From: an uncultured Granulosicoccaceae bacterium
GTDB taxonomy: Bacteria > Pseudomonadota > Gammaproteobacteria > Granulosicoccales > Granulosicoccaceae
Assembly: GCA_937998875.1 (NCBI GenBank)
Contig: CALLBO010000020.1
Coordinates: 62,001 to 126,000, forward strand
DNA length: 64,000 nt
Reading direction: 5' to 3'
Below are positions 37,882 through 46,618 of the stretch, piece by piece. The stretch's first letter is position 1; each line of letters opens with the position of its first letter. The translations under genes were made by a program, and so were the position numbers. The notes below the pieces were generated by a model. That model did not search any database, was not told where the DNA came from, and saw nothing but the letters and a program-made list of their open reading frames with translations.

Positions 37882-38172
37882 TAAAACTGCCCGACAGTGA
37901 AAAAGCGAATTACAAGGGAGCGTGCTTACGCATTGCAGCATTAAATCAGACGTTGGCATAGACTCCTGCCTTGCCAAATCACCGGCCCAGATAGCAAATC
38001 CGGGTCGCATATATGGGGTATGTGCTGGCACACCAGTCGCAGCAAAGAAAAAGCCATGAGGAACAATAACTGCATGGCATAGGTACATCAGTTTTTATGC
38101 CACAGGCATCCTGAAAGGAATATATTCGCTTTCAAACCTGCATGATAACGAGGAAGTCAGTCAGTAACTGCT
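37882..38172. other. Intergenic stretch before the receiver gene
   Basis: No gene supported. The minus-strand open frame reaching into it (37807-38088) has a mixed product and no ribosome-binding site. It presumably holds the promoter for the receiver gene. Confidence 0.3.
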
Positions 38173-38574
38173 ATGTTGAGCAACACAACCCTTCAAACTT
38201 TAGTCGTGGACGACGACAAGGACATTCGCGACGCGATAGCGAGAATATTGTCACGATGCGAGTGTTTGGTTAGCGAAGCAGCATCAGTCGAAGATGCCAT
38301 CGAAAAGCTTAACAATAAGAAATTCGATATTGTATTTTCTGATATGAGATTCGGTGAAGATCAAATGGGTGGTGAGGAACTCCTAAGTTACACAGTGCTG
38401 GAACACCCCGATGTAAAAGTGGTACTGATGTCTTCTGCCATGAATGAAGATCAAAAAACATACCTAATAGGTAAGGGTGCGTCATGCTGTCTGCAAAAAC
38501 CCTTTTTTAAAGATACGTGCCTCACCGTGCTGGAAAACATCATCCAGTCAGCCCCAGCTAAGCGCAGAGCTTAA
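38173..38574 (+). CDS. Stand-alone response-regulator receiver protein
   Basis: 133 residues, one receiver domain with no output domain. Acidic pocket DDD (VVDDDKDIRDAI, about 12-23), phosphorylated Asp in FDIVFSDMRFG (about Asp57), the switch residue at LMSSAMN, and Lys in CLQKPFF (about 113). It is convergent with the hybrid kinase gene 14 bp away. It probably serves as a phosphate relay or as a target of the neighbouring kinase. Confidence 0.9.
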   Translation: MLSNTTLQTLVVDDDKDIRDAIARILSRCECLVSEAASVEDAIEKLNNKKFDIVFSDMRFGEDQMGGEELLSYTVLEHPDVKVVLMSSAMNEDQKTYLIGKGASCCLQKPFFKDTCLTVLENIIQSAPAKRRA

Positions 38575-38588
38575 ACATACCTTTGTTG

Positions 38589-39800
38589 TTACTGTTGGAC
38601 AGAACTAAACGGCAGCGTAAATGAAAATTTACTGCCAACGTCAACTTCACTTTCTATCCAGATTCTCCCACCGTGTAGTGTGACTATTTCCCTGGCGATA
38701 GATAAACCAAGACCCAATCCGGCACCGAGGCAATCCACATTCGCAGTACCCGCCTGGTAGAGTTTGTCAAAAATGTGTTTTGCATCTTCTTCGCTAACAC
38801 CACAACCATTGTCCTGCACGCTGATCATAAGGCTACGTTCATCTGCAGTCACATCAGCTTCTATACAAATTTCCGGGTTTTCTGACGTGTACTTTATCGC
38901 GTTGCCAATGAGGTTGGACAAGACTTGAACAACTCTGTCCTGATCTGCGTTTATCAGTTCAACGTTCGTGTTGTTTTTAACCTGAATCTTGCCGCCACAG
39001 TTACGCAGCGTACCAGCACACGAAGCCATACTTATCTGCACAATGTCATCAATACTGCAAGGTGCAATCTCCAGCGGGAGTTTTTTCAGATCGAGCTTAG
39101 TCATATCAACAAGATCATCAAAGTGCCTCGTGAGTTGATCACAACTCACCAGTGCGTATTCAAGTAGTTCAACTTGCTGCTCATTAACACTGCCAGCCAC
39201 GCCATCACGAACCAAAGAAAGAAATTCTCGCGCTGACGCGAGCGGGGTTTTCACTTCATGCGAGATGGTTTGGTAAAAATGGCTTATCTCTCGATTCTTT
39301 TTCTCCAGCTGCGAATTCATATTCTTCAGCTCGAAAAACTGTTTTTCGATAGCGCAGTTCAACCGGTGTTTGGTGACTACATTGGTGATGGATCGTGCCA
39401 GTGAGTTTTCGTTGATGTGGGCTTTGGGCAGGTAGTCGTCTGCTTCAGCTCGCAATGCTTGTCTTGCGGTGCTTTCACTGCCTTCAGCTGTACATAGTAT
39501 GGCCGGAGGCATGTTAATTTTTCTCGTCTGCCCGCAGCGTATGGCATCAAGACACTCAAGCCCCGTCATAGTGCCGAGATGGTAGTCAAGTAGCAGTACG
39601 TCGAAACTATGCTGCCGACATTGCTGAATTGCATCCTCACCGGTCACCACGGTTTGGACATCAAACTGGTTATTACCGCAGCGAGCCAAAATGCGTCGCG
39701 CTAGTTGCAGATATACTTCATCATCATCGACAACCAGTATGCGCAACTTCTCGTCAAGCACACTTTGAGACCGATCAATAATACTTCGATTAACTTGCAC
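38589..39800 (-). CDS. Hybrid sensor kinase: receiver, HisKA and ATPase domains
   Basis: 403 residues, cytoplasmic. An N-terminal receiver (VVDDDEVYLQLARRIL, Asp in LLLDYHLG) is followed by a coiled linker, H-box HEVKTPLASAREFL (about 187-200) and HATPase_c with N-box NLIGNAIKYT, G1 DNGCGV and G2 GAGLGLGLSIARE. It has no membrane span or sensor domain, so it takes its input by phosphotransfer to its receiver. Start is GTG 39800, which overlaps the stop of the upstream small gene by one base (TAGTG). Confidence 0.93.
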   Translation of the reverse strand: MQVNRSIIDRSQSVLDEKLRILVVDDDEVYLQLARRILARCGNNQFDVQTVVTGEDAIQQCRQHSFDVLLLDYHLGTMTGLECLDAIRCGQTRKINMPPAILCTAEGSESTARQALRAEADDYLPKAHINENSLARSITNVVTKHRLNCAIEKQFFELKNMNSQLEKKNREISHFYQTISHEVKTPLASAREFLSLVRDGVAGSVNEQQVELLEYALVSCDQLTRHFDDLVDMTKLDLKKLPLEIAPCSIDDIVQISMASCAGTLRNCGGKIQVKNNTNVELINADQDRVVQVLSNLIGNAIKYTSENPEICIEADVTADERSLMISVQDNGCGVSEEDAKHIFDKLYQAGTANVDCLGAGLGLGLSIAREIVTLHGGRIWIESEVDVGSKFSFTLPFSSVQQ

Positions 39801-40063
39801 TACTTATCTACCGCAGTGCTATCCAGCAATCGAAGGATTTTTTCTTCGAGGGTATCTGATGCTCTGGATATTGCATCAGTGCAAGCGATGATATCGTCGT
39901 TTGCCAGCTGCCCACACATCCGCGATAGCTCTTCAGGGGACTTACCAGATTGCCCGTCAGCTAAAGATTGCAACACAGAGGCTACATGCTTCAATTCCTC
40001 ATTGAATGCTCTGATATTGCACAAAGGGGCCATCAGATCGTGTTTACTACTGCTACCAGACAT
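39800..40063 (-). CDS. Small HisKA-like (DHp) phosphotransfer protein
   Basis: 87 residues, of two predicted helices. The first has KHDLMAPLCNIRAFNEELK with His8 in an H-box pattern (H-D-L-x-x-P) like histidine-kinase dimerisation domains; the second is ANDDIIACTDAISRASDTLEEKI. There is no ATPase domain. This looks like a stand-alone DHp module that could relay phosphate between the receiver protein upstream and the hybrid kinase downstream, with which it overlaps by one base. I infer the function from the H-box pattern. Confidence 0.7.
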   Translation of the reverse strand: MSGSSSKHDLMAPLCNIRAFNEELKHVASVLQSLADGQSGKSPEELSRMCGQLANDDIIACTDAISRASDTLEEKILRLLDSTAVDK

Positions 40064-40076
40064 AATCAGTTAACGC

Positions 40077-40475
40077 TTAAGCGGCGCGTATTTCCTGCAA
40101 ATCATCAGATGGAGAATTCTTCACCGCGGTTTCTATTGCCTCTAACAATGCAGTAGAGCCAAACGGCTTTTCAAGGAAGGAACTGGCACCATGAAGCATT
40201 GCATCCTGCCTTAGATCGCCACCGCGATTTGCCGTCATCATAATCGTCGGCATTACCCCACATTCACTGGAAGCTCTGAGTCTTTCGAGCACGGTAAAGC
40301 CGTCACCACCGGGCAGATTGATATCTACAAGTGCCACATCCGGGTTGTGCTTTACTGCCATTGAGATGGCTGAGATCGCATCCTCGGCAGCAATAGCCTG
40401 ATAACCAAACGATTGCAATCTGGTGCGAATCGCGAGAGCTAACTTCTTGTCGTCTTCGATTACAAGTACTTTCAT
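40077..40475 (-). CDS. Stand-alone response-regulator receiver protein
   Basis: 132 residues from ATG 40475 (AAGGA ribosome-binding site, 5 bp spacing). Receiver motifs: VLVIEDDKKLALAI (about 3-16), Asp in VALVDINLPGGDGF (about Asp52), TANRGG and LEKPFGS with Lys at about 105. No output domain is seen. It is the first gene of a three-gene unit with the small DHp protein (13 bp apart) and hybrid kinase. Confidence 0.9.
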   Translation of the reverse strand: MKVLVIEDDKKLALAIRTRLQSFGYQAIAAEDAISAISMAVKHNPDVALVDINLPGGDGFTVLERLRASSECGVMPTIMMTANRGGDLRQDAMLHGASSFLEKPFGSTALLEAIETAVKNSPSDDLQEIRAA

Positions 40476-40725
40476 CATCCTTCTACCACCTGATATTGTG
40501 TGATGAATGTCGCATACCACCAGCTAACATTCTGGTTCAGGTTAACGGCAGCATTTGAAAAACCTTCAATATCCGAAAGGCTTAATCATGGGGCCCGGAA
40601 CGCCCCATTCATCCGGCACACCGGTTACAGGAGCACACGAACATAAACACACTTTTCGGGTAACATGCCCGATGCATACAACAAGCGCTTTTACTGTAAC
40701 GAAACTGAAACACTCGGAGCTACCT

Positions 40726-41187
40726 ATGTCAGACCGTGCGGCAATCACCCCCTACTTAACTGTTAACCGGGCCGATGAAGCCATCACTTTTTACGAGGCT
40801 GCCTTCGGTTTTGAAGAGATAGGACCCCGACTCGAAGACAATCAGGGCAACATCATTCACACCGAGCTGAAGCTCGGTGACAGCACCATCATGCTGTCAG
40901 AAGAGATGCCGCAATTCGGTAACAAAGGCCCTAAGTCGCTGCGCGGCACCTGCGTGCGAATTAACCTGCAGGTAGAGGACGCACACGGCACCGCCAGTCG
41001 TGCTCAGACGGCAGGTGCAAAGCTACAATACCCGATTGAAGATCAGTTTTATGGCCAGCGTGCCGGACGACTCGTAGATCCATATGGCCACGTGTGGATA
41101 ATCTCGCAGGAACTGGAGAAGCTTAGCAAGGAGGAAATTCGTCGTCGTACCGAAGAGTATTTTAAGGAAGCTGAAGAGCAGTCTTGA
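40726..41187 (+). CDS. PhnB/VOC-family protein
   Basis: 153 residues from ATG 40726, chosen for GGAG 6 bp upstream and the family start AAITPYLTVNRADEAITFYE. Further motifs: LGDSTIMLSEEMPQ, YGQRAGRLVDPYGHVWIISQ (metal-site strands). The PhnB subgroup of the VOC fold is functionally diverse. Convergent with ppsA; a hairpin lies between. Confidence 0.85.
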   Translation: MSDRAAITPYLTVNRADEAITFYEAAFGFEEIGPRLEDNQGNIIHTELKLGDSTIMLSEEMPQFGNKGPKSLRGTCVRINLQVEDAHGTASRAQTAGAKLQYPIEDQFYGQRAGRLVDPYGHVWIISQELEKLSKEEIRRRTEEYFKEAEEQS

Positions 41188-41219
41188 CGACTGAGTTCAG
41201 CACAGATGAAGAGCACCAT

Positions 41220-41237
41220 CCTCCCGGTAGCGGGAGG
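41220..41237. terminator. Hairpin between the PhnB-like gene and ppsA
   Basis: A 7-bp perfect stem (CCTCCCG / CGGGAGG) with GTAG loop lies between convergent genes. No T-tract follows on either strand, so it may act with Rho or as a shared 3' end. Confidence 0.45.
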
Positions 41238-41285
41238 TATTGTTTAAACACTCCACCGCGAGCCACACGATTTCTAAATTAGGGC

Positions 41286-43643
41286 TCAAACTTCCTGACC
41301 GGCAAGAAACAACCAGGTTTCAATCACTGTATCCGGGTTTAAAGAAACACTGCTGATACCCTGCTCCATCAGCCACTTGGCAAGGTCCGGATGATCTGAT
41401 GGGCCCTGACCACAAATCCCGACATATTTACCGGCTTTGTTTGCTGCCGCTATCGCTAAAGCCAGCATCTTTTTCACTGCTGGATCACGCTCATCAAAAA
41501 GATGTGCGATCAATCCCGAGTCACGGTCGAGGCCAAGCGTCAATTGCGTCAGGTCATTTGAACCAATTGAGAAACCGTCAAACTTTTCGAGAAATTCCTC
41601 TGCGAGAATGGCGTTACTCGGTACCTCACACATCATGACAATTTTAAGCCCGTTCCGACCGCGTTCCAAACCGTTTTCTTTTAACAGTTCCAACACGTCG
41701 TCCGCTTCCTGCAACGTGCGGACAAATGGAATCATGATCCAGACATTCTCAAGCCCCATCTCATCTCGCACTTTCTTAAGTGCCCTGCACTCAAGTTCAA
41801 AACACTCCCTGAACGATGAAGATATATAGCGCGATGCCCCGCGAAAGCCAATCATCGGGTTTTCTTCTTCAGGCTCAAATAGATCACCACCAATCATATT
41901 GGCGTATTCGTTGGATTTAAAATCACTTAAACGGACAATGACAGGATGCGGGCTAAAAGCGGCCGCCAGTGTTGAAACACCTTCGGTCAACTTTTCAACA
42001 TAAAAATCAATTGGTGATTTGTATCCTGCAAGGCGCTCGTCTATTCGGGTGCGGATAGAGTCTTCCATCATTTCATAATTCAATAACGCTTTTGGATGCA
42101 CACCAATGGTGTTGCTGATCATGAATTCAAGACGCATTAGTCCTACGCCATGGTTAGGCAAACGCTGAAAATCAAAAGCCCGCTCGGGATTGCCTACATT
42201 CATGGTTATTTTAAACGGAAGTTCGGGCAACCCATCGAGCTGAATTTCATTGACTTTGTATTCAATCTGCCCCTCATACACTTTGCCGGTATCACCTTCG
42301 GAACAGGAGACTGTCACATCAAGTCCGTCTGCAAGCTTTGATGTTGCATCACCACAACCCACAACAGCCGGTACACCAAGTTCACGTGCGATGATAGCTG
42401 CATGGCAGGTGCGACCTCCCCGGTTGGTGACAATTGCAGAGGCGCGCTTCATCACCGGTTCCCAATCCGGGTCAGTCATGTCTGTCACAAGGACATCACC
42501 TTCCTGAACCCGCGATAGTTGTTCAAGACTCGGTATATTGCGCACTTTGCCGGCACCAATTCGCTGACCGATACTACGCCCGGTTACCAATACGTTTGAC
42601 GCGGTCTGATCCATCTCGTAGCGACGAATGATATTTTTATTGGATCGCGACTCCACCGTTTCCGGACGCGCCTGCAAGATATACAGATTGCCATCTTTAC
42701 CGTCTTTACCCCACTCAATGTCCATGGGGCGGCCATAGTGTTTTTCGATAGTGACTGCCATCGTAGCCAGAGAGGCAACATCTTCATCTGTTAGCGAAAA
42801 CTGCATCTGCTCAGTGCGGTCGGTATCAATCGTTTCGACTGCAACTTTGTCACCGTAAACCATCTTAATCAGTTTACTGCCGCGATTCCTTCTCAGGATT
42901 GCCGGTTTTCCTGCAGCAAGAGATTGCTTGTGTACATAGAATTCATCGGGGTTAACCGACCCTTGAACTACGCATTCACCTAATCCCCAGGATGAGGTAA
43001 TAAAGACAACATCCTCAAAACCCGTCTCGGTATCAATAGAAAATAGTACCCCACTAGCACCAAGATCACTGCGGACCATGCGTTGAATACCTGCTGACAG
43101 CGCCACGTCTGCATGATCAAATCCTTGATGCACCCGGTATGAGATTGCTCTGTCATTGTAAAGAGAGGCAAATACCTCCTTGATGCGGGCAAGCACCTCA
43201 TCAATACCGGTTACATTCAAAAATGTTTCCTGCTGACCCGCAAAGGATGCTTCCGGCAGATCCTCTGCCGTGGCCGATGACCTGACCGCAACAGATACCT
43301 GCCCACCTGATTGCAACTCGCCATAGGCATCGCGAACCGCTTTTTCAAGCGATTCCGGAAACGGTGTGTCCATCACCATGGCTCGAATGCGTTTACCGAC
43401 TTTTTCCAGTTCGTCAACATTTTCGACATCAAAATCCTGCAGAAGACCGTTGATATTCTGATCAAGTTGGTTATGCGAGAGAAAATCGCGAAAGGCATCT
43501 GCAGTGGTCGCAAAGCCACCGGGCACTGATATACCGGCACTCGCAAGATTACTGATCATCTCACCGAGAGAAGCATTTTTACCTCCCACAACTGGCACAT
43601 CATTCATGGAGAGTTGCTCAAACCAGCTTACGTAGTTACTCAA
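41286..43643 (-). CDS. ppsA: Phosphoenolpyruvate synthase
   Basis: 785 residues, standard length. It makes phosphoenolpyruvate from pyruvate and ATP for gluconeogenesis. Seen: N-terminal ATP-grasp ([13 protein letters not shown], and [20 protein letters not shown] at about 122-141), the phospho-His domain with catalytic His in [17 protein letters not shown] (about 409-425), and a C-terminal PEP/pyruvate barrel ([20 protein letters not shown] and [12 protein letters not shown]). Start is TTG 43643 (weak ribosome-binding site). Divergent from ppsR, its regulator. Confidence 0.97.
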   Translation of the reverse strand: MSNYVSWFEQLSMNDVPVVGGKNASLGEMISNLASAGISVPGGFATTADAFRDFLSHNQLDQNINGLLQDFDVENVDELEKVGKRIRAMVMDTPFPESLEKAVRDAYGELQSGGQVSVAVRSSATAEDLPEASFAGQQETFLNVTGIDEVLARIKEVFASLYNDRAISYRVHQGFDHADVALSAGIQRMVRSDLGASGVLFSIDTETGFEDVVFITSSWGLGECVVQGSVNPDEFYVHKQSLAAGKPAILRRNRGSKLIKMVYGDKVAVETIDTDRTEQMQFSLTDEDVASLATMAVTIEKHYGRPMDIEWGKDGKDGNLYILQARPETVESRSNKNIIRRYEMDQTASNVLVTGRSIGQRIGAGKVRNIPSLEQLSRVQEGDVLVTDMTDPDWEPVMKRASAIVTNRGGRTCHAAIIARELGVPAVVGCGDATSKLADGLDVTVSCSEGDTGKVYEGQIEYKVNEIQLDGLPELPFKITMNVGNPERAFDFQRLPNHGVGLMRLEFMISNTIGVHPKALLNYEMMEDSIRTRIDERLAGYKSPIDFYVEKLTEGVSTLAAAFSPHPVIVRLSDFKSNEYANMIGGDLFEPEEENPMIGFRGASRYISSSFRECFELECRALKKVRDEMGLENVWIMIPFVRTLQEADDVLELLKENGLERGRNGLKIVMMCEVPSNAILAEEFLEKFDGFSIGSNDLTQLTLGLDRDSGLIAHLFDERDPAVKKMLALAIAAANKAGKYVGICGQGPSDHPDLAKWLMEQGISSVSLNPDTVIETWLFLAGQEV

Positions 43644-43775
43644 AATCGTGTCTCTTCAGTCAATTCATCAGTTAATAGGATAAAATCATATAATCCGGAA
43701 CAAGTTTTGCCGTACCCAAACCTGAACACAGCCTCACTGACAGTTGTCACGCGCGGAACACTTCAAGGCTCAACG
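43644..43775. promoter_or_regulatory. Shared control region of ppsA and ppsR
   Basis: The 132 bp between the two divergent genes. TATAAT at 43689-43694 is a good -10 hexamer for ppsR, but no matching -35 is seen, so a regulator may be involved. No operator was identified. Confidence 0.35.
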
Positions 43776-44594
43776 ATGCAAAAACGCACTACCTTTGTAA
43801 TCTCTGACAGAACCGGACTGACCGCCGAGGCACTCTGCCACAGCTTGTTAAGCCAGTTTCCGAGCGTACAATTTGATATCGAAAACCTGCCCTTCATCGA
43901 TACCACAGAAAAAGCACAAGACCTGGTAAAAACGCTCAACTTGCTGGCTGATCAGAATAACGAAAAACCACTGGTGTTCGCTACACTGGTGAATGACGAT
44001 ATTCGAAAAATCATTTCCGACAGCAATGTAGTCTTTTTTGACCTTTTCGATACTTTTATCGATCCGCTTGAAAGAGAACTTAATATCGAGTCTTCACATT
44101 CGGTAGGGAAATCTCACGGTGTACTCGATTTCGCGCAGTATTCGGCACGAATGAGCGCTGTTAACTTTGCCATGACGACCGACGACGGTATGGAAACCGA
44201 CCATTATGCGCGAGCAGACGTCGTCGTAATCGGTGCATCCCGATCGGGCAAAACACCCACTTGCCTGTATCTCTCATTACAGTTTGGCATTTTTGCCGCC
44301 AACTACCCGTTGACAGCCCCCGACCTTGAAAACACAGAGCTTCCTGCTACGCTGGCTCCCCACAAGGACAAGCTTTTCGGTCTAACGATTGATCCGTACC
44401 GTCTGCAACAGATCCGCGAGGCCCGATTCGGCGGTGACACCTACGCCTCGCCACAGACCTGCCAGTTCGAAGTCGCGCAAACCGAAGCGATCTACCGAGG
44501 TGCAGGTGTACCGTATGTGAACACCACCAAAAAATCAGTTGAGGAAATTGGCGCTTACATTCTGCACAAAGCGTCATTGCGTCGAAAAATCTAG
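43776..44594 (+). CDS. ppsR: PEP synthase regulatory protein (DUF299 kinase/phosphatase)
   Basis: 272 residues from ATG 43776. It switches PEP synthase off and on by ADP-dependent phosphorylation and phosphate-dependent dephosphorylation. Seen: FVISDRTGLTAEALCHSLLSQF (about 5-26), SVGKSHGVL, and the P-loop IGASRSGKTPTCLYLSL (about 151-167) followed by GIFAANYPL. The unit is divergent from ppsA, the usual arrangement for this pair. The longer upstream frame has no family resemblance. Confidence 0.95.
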   Translation: MQKRTTFVISDRTGLTAEALCHSLLSQFPSVQFDIENLPFIDTTEKAQDLVKTLNLLADQNNEKPLVFATLVNDDIRKIISDSNVVFFDLFDTFIDPLERELNIESSHSVGKSHGVLDFAQYSARMSAVNFAMTTDDGMETDHYARADVVVIGASRSGKTPTCLYLSLQFGIFAANYPLTAPDLENTELPATLAPHKDKLFGLTIDPYRLQQIREARFGGDTYASPQTCQFEVAQTEAIYRGAGVPYVNTTKKSVEEIGAYILHKASLRRKI

Positions 44595-44681
44595 CAATTT
44601 TGCAAACCGACACGCTTAAAAGGCAGAGTAAGCTGTGTGTACCCTTTATACTCTGCCCAAATTTTGATTGAGCCTGAAAAA

Positions 44682-45689
44682 ATGAAGATTCTTGTTACAG
44701 GAGCAGCCGGCTTTATCGGCTCTACATTATCCAAAATGCTCCTTGCGAGAGGCGATCAGGTAATTGGTGTTGATAATCTTAATGACTACTACGATCCCTC
44801 ATTAAAACTTGCAAGACTGAAACCACTGACCGAACACGAAAATTTCGTTGAGGCACGTATATCGATAGAAGACAAAGAAGCTATGGACAGCACCTTCGCT
44901 GAACACAAGCCGGATCGCGTGGTTAATCTCGCAGCACAGGCTGGGGTTCGGTATTCGATTGAAAATCCGTACGCTTATATTGATTCCAATATCTACGGAT
45001 TCATGAATATCCTGGAGAATTGCAGGCACAACAACGTGGAGCATCTGGTCTACGCGTCAACCAGTTCGGTTTACGGTGCTCACACCAATATGCCCTTCTC
45101 AATCCATGATCATGTCGATCACCCGGTCAGCTTGTATGCCGCCACTAAAAAATCAAATGAGCTGATGGCACACACCTACAGTCACCTGTTTAATATTCCA
45201 ACCACTGGTCTTAGGTTTTTCACTGTCTATGGCCCGTGGGGCAGACCTGATATGGCTCTGTTTTCATTCACCAGGAAGATTCTTGCCGGGGAACCAATTG
45301 ACGTATTTAATCACGGCAACCATAGGCGCGATTTCACCTATATTGACGACATCGTCGAAGGGGTAGTCCGAACGCTCGATCAGGTTGCACAGCCGAATCC
45401 GGACTGGAACAGCGACGAACCCGGTTCTGCCACCAGCGCGGCTCCCTACCGGGTCTACAACATTGGCAACAGCGAACCTGTAAACCTGATGCGCTACATC
45501 GAGGTGCTTGAAGAGTGCCTCGGTAAAAAGGCAGAAAAGAACCTGTTGCCACTACAACCCGGGGATGTTCCAGACACTTATGCCGACGTTACTGACCTGG
45601 TCAACGCAGTCGACTACAAACCCGCCACAACAGTAGAAGACGGTGTCGCAGCATTCGTCGATTGGTATCAGTCATACTACAAAAGCTGA
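44682..45689 (+). CDS. NAD-dependent epimerase, UDP-glucuronate 4-epimerase-like
   Basis: 335 residues from ATG 44682. Rossmann [15 protein letters not shown] (about 8-22), [12 protein letters not shown], the catalytic YAATKKSNE (about 149-157), and [18 protein letters not shown] (about 174-191). These features match the UDP-glucuronate 4-epimerase group (LspL/Cap1J-type), which makes UDP-galacturonate for surface polysaccharides. It fits the glycan cluster starting 1 kb downstream. Ribosome-binding site weak. Confidence 0.9.
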   Translation: MKILVTGAAGFIGSTLSKMLLARGDQVIGVDNLNDYYDPSLKLARLKPLTEHENFVEARISIEDKEAMDSTFAEHKPDRVVNLAAQAGVRYSIENPYAYIDSNIYGFMNILENCRHNNVEHLVYASTSSVYGAHTNMPFSIHDHVDHPVSLYAATKKSNELMAHTYSHLFNIPTTGLRFFTVYGPWGRPDMALFSFTRKILAGEPIDVFNHGNHRRDFTYIDDIVEGVVRTLDQVAQPNPDWNSDEPGSATSAAPYRVYNIGNSEPVNLMRYIEVLEECLGKKAEKNLLPLQPGDVPDTYADVTDLVNAVDYKPATTVEDGVAAFVDWYQSYYKS

Positions 45690-45779
45690 GGTTTGAGCCA
45701 ATCTTACTGATGCACCCCAACTCGCGGCATACACTATCTCTTAAAACGTTGCTTTTATAAATCCAATCTAGTTGGTAAT

Positions 45780-46538
45780 ATGCATGCCAGCGCTAAACTG
45801 CGCACCATCAGCAATATTCAAAAGCCGGTTGCGGGAGTCATAATTTTGAAGCCCACCAACAACTCCAAAACAGTAGTCAGCATCGGAGTATCGTGCCAGA
45901 CAGCTCATCAGTTACGACGGTTGGCACTCAATCAACAAAACAATGCAGAGCTGGCATCAGACTTGATCATGCCTTCCGGCTTATTTGATTGGCTTATCTG
46001 CCCAGCTTCAAGCACCATCAATCTTCTGAATAACCGGATCCCCGATTTCACAAAAGAGAGTATTCAAATACATAACAATCGCGCCTACTGGGCCGATTAT
46101 AAAGTGTATTTCTGGCACAACTTTTTTGTCACTGACGGGCAATACCGCCATATAAGTATTGATGAAACATTTGAAAAAGAAATCACTCGCTGGCGCTACC
46201 TGCGTCATCGCTTCTCAACGCTTTTACCCAAAAACACAATTTTTGTTATATCCAATACGCAAAATAACCTCACAACCAGCGTTTTCAATGAATCAGAGTT
46301 AGATCAAATTCAATTCACGTCAACTTTGATAAACAAACTGAAAGATAGCCTCGCCAGCTACTTTAATACGACAACAAACAACATCCATCTGGAAGTAATT
46401 ACCAGACCAGCACTGTCGGGTAAAATTGACCACAGCATACCGGTTACTCATTTTCCAATTGACCATAATGAATGGAAAGGCTCTAAACACTCCTGGAATC
46501 AATGGTGGCTGCAACTGAACTCCATGCTTGATCCCTAA
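45780..46538 (+). CDS. DUF1796 papain-like cysteine peptidase-family protein
   Basis: 252 residues. N-terminal VVSIGVSCQTAHQLRRLAL (Cys in the family position) and MPSGLFDWLICP, then YKVYFWHNFF and a lower-complexity helical part. These match the DUF1796 family, predicted papain-like and often in polysaccharide or capsule clusters. AT content is higher than its neighbours, suggesting acquisition. An internal start at about residue 23-25 is possible. Confidence 0.72.
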   Translation: MHASAKLRTISNIQKPVAGVIILKPTNNSKTVVSIGVSCQTAHQLRRLALNQQNNAELASDLIMPSGLFDWLICPASSTINLLNNRIPDFTKESIQIHNNRAYWADYKVYFWHNFFVTDGQYRHISIDETFEKEITRWRYLRHRFSTLLPKNTIFVISNTQNNLTTSVFNESELDQIQFTSTLINKLKDSLASYFNTTTNNIHLEVITRPALSGKIDHSIPVTHFPIDHNEWKGSKHSWNQWWLQLNSMLDP

Positions 46539-46618
46539 ACGCTATGTACGACGTCAGTAATCTTAGGTCTTTGCCAACGTTACTTTACTCAACGCTTCCG
46601 GCATCTGACGCGTTAATT

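Noticed and set aside
37807-38088. Minus-strand frame downstream of the M48 peptidase gene
   Set aside because: Overlaps the peptidase's 3' end; no ribosome-binding site, mixed hydrophobic product, no family.
40555-40725. N-terminal extension of the PhnB-like protein
   Set aside because: No family match; the internal ATG has a good ribosome-binding site.
43614-43775. Upstream extension of ppsR overlapping the start of ppsA
   Set aside because: Family homology starts at ATG 43776; the extension would span the shared promoter region.
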